Of a stretch of 7,198 bases of DNA, positions 6,246 to 7,198 are shown in pieces. Location: contig JAFGJU010000230.1 in NCBI GenBank assembly GCA_016928935.1, forward strand, positions 1-7,198, written 5' to 3'. The DNA comes from Candidatus Eiseniibacteriota bacterium. Its GTDB lineage: Bacteria > Eisenbacteria > RBG-16-71-46 > JAFGJU01. A model generated the notes under the pieces. That model did not search any database. It saw only the letters and a list, made by a program, of their open reading frames with translations, and had not been told where the DNA came from. The translations under genes and the position numbers were made by a program. Every line of letters begins with the position of its first letter. Position 1 is the first letter of the stretch.

Positions 6246-7198
6246 ATGGAGAGCTCTAGCAGAATCAGGCCCGCCAAGTGGCTTCACAACGCAGATTCCC
6301 CGGTCATGCTGATGGTGGACGATTTCACCAACGTGTGGGTGGACGTCAACGGGAACGGCCGCATAGAAGCCGAGGAAGACTGGGGACACGCCCTCGATTC
6401 CCCGGGCTCCGTCTTCGAGTTCTTGACGGAAAAGCTCCTGGCCGATTGTCCGCGCGCGCGAGTGACCTTCTTCAGCCCCATGGCCAGGGCGCCCTTTGCC
6501 AGCAAGCACAAGTTTGCGGCTCACTTCGGCCCGATAAACGAAGACGAGCGCACGGCCGCCTTCTTCAGAAAGGTGCACAGTGACCCCAGGTTCGAGGTCG
6601 CCTACCACGGCCTGACGCACGGCGTGCCCGGAACGAGGACGGAGGACTTTGTCCAGGAATGGGCGGCCTACAAGTCGCTCGAGGAAGCGCTCGAGACCAT
6701 AAGGAAGGGGAAGAAGATATACTTCGAGGTGTTCGGAGAAGAACCCGCCGGCGGAAAGTACTGCGGCTACGAGGGAAACTCCTTCTCCGACGAGAGCATC
6801 GACAGAAGCGCGTTTCTCTGGTGGTGCAGGCGATGGGACAGGGGCGAAGCGCGTCCCGGGGACGTCCAACGGTTCGACGTGAGGTACTTCGGACAGCACC
6901 ACGTCCTGGACGTCCCGTCAACGGTGTTCGGAGCAATGTTCAATCGGCCGTGGGGTGTGGCCGGCCGGCTGCGGGGCAGGAAGGCGATCGTCAAGAGCGG
7001 CGCGGACGAGCTCGACCAGTTGCTGCGGCATCGACTCGTCATCAGCATTCAGGAGCACATCTCTCCGGCAAGGCCGGACGGCAGGCGACAGACCCCGAAC
7101 ATCTTCGACGACAGGGAAAGCCTCAAGCTCATCTTCGATTACCTGGCGGACAAGAACGTCTGGTACTGCACGGGCACGGAGCTGGCGGAATACGTGTA
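6246..7198 (+). CDS. Polysaccharide deacetylase (NodB/CE4)-like protein, 3' partial
   Basis: The frame is open from ATG 6246 to the window end (317 codons seen, no stop). A TAG sits immediately before the ATG, so no longer start exists. GAGG (6239-6242) is a close but usable ribosome site. Near the N-terminus VMLMVDDF places D25/D26 at the end of a hydrophobic beta-strand, as in the catalytic Asp pair of the glycoside hydrolase/deacetylase superfamily. YHGLTHG (120-126) gives an H-x3-H motif like the metal-binding histidines. SIQEH (267-271) is a late strand with a His. Right after D25/D26, D33-x-N-x-N-G-x-I-x-x-x-E44 matches an EF-hand-type calcium loop. No signal peptide is seen, so it may act in the cytoplasm. 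Family assignment rests on these motifs only; substrate and activity are unknown. A role in glycan or envelope modification is inferred. Confidence 0.8.
   Translation, partial: MESSSRIRPAKWLHNADSPVMLMVDDFTNVWVDVNGNGRIEAEEDWGHALDSPGSVFEFLTEKLLADCPRARVTFFSPMARAPFASKHKFAAHFGPINEDERTAAFFRKVHSDPRFEVAYHGLTHGVPGTRTEDFVQEWAAYKSLEEALETIRKGKKIYFEVFGEEPAGGKYCGYEGNSFSDESIDRSAFLWWCRRWDRGEARPGDVQRFDVRYFGQHHVLDVPSTVFGAMFNRPWGVAGRLRGRKAIVKSGADELDQLLRHRLVISIQEHISPARPDGRRQTPNIFDDRESLKLIFDYLADKNVWYCTGTELAEYV

Noticed and set aside
6087..6902. Minus-strand open frame of 271 codons
   Set aside because: It is antisense to the deacetylase-like gene, whose plus frame has coherent motifs (VDDF, YHGLTHG) and runs much further.

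Overview
This is a high-GC bacterial window (by eye, GC in the 60s), probably from a poorly cultured Gram-negative-type lineage. A PknB-type Ser/Thr kinase fused to a TolB/PD40 beta-propeller is typical of Acidobacteria, Gemmatimonadota, Eisenbacteria and similar groups. No marker gene is present, so the phylum stays open. ATA (Ile) and AGG/AGA (Arg) codons are used freely despite the high GC.

Left part (1-4099, + strand): an apparent four-gene operon. (1) The 3' portion of a membrane Ser/Thr kinase with an extracytoplasmic beta-propeller. (2) and (3) Two small basic proteins of about 100 aa that are diverged tandem paralogues. Each has a single cysteine at residue 63 in a shared P-x-VAG-x-DC-x-K-x-x-WK motif. 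(4) A radical SAM protein with a SPASM-type C-terminal cysteine domain, whose ATG overlaps the stop of the second small protein (ATGA). Small paired proteins coupled to a radical SAM/SPASM enzyme look like a candidate RiPP (ribosomally made, post-translationally modified peptide) or protein-modification locus. I do not recognise the small-protein family. This is the most interesting part of the window.

Middle (4167-5783, - strand): a membrane GAF-containing sensor histidine kinase, convergent with the operon and without a partner response regulator in view. The short gap between them holds only weak GC-rich hairpins.

Right part: about 460 bases without a convincing gene, containing candidate divergent promoters and GC-rich inverted repeats. 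It is followed by a + strand gene starting at 6246 and running off the window. That gene encodes a protein resembling the polysaccharide deacetylase (NodB/CE4) superfamily, with an EF-hand-like calcium loop directly after its Asp-Asp motif.

Taken together, the left operon could couple an envelope sensor kinase to production or modification of two small proteins. The histidine kinase and the deacetylase-like gene are separate units, with no demonstrated link to it.
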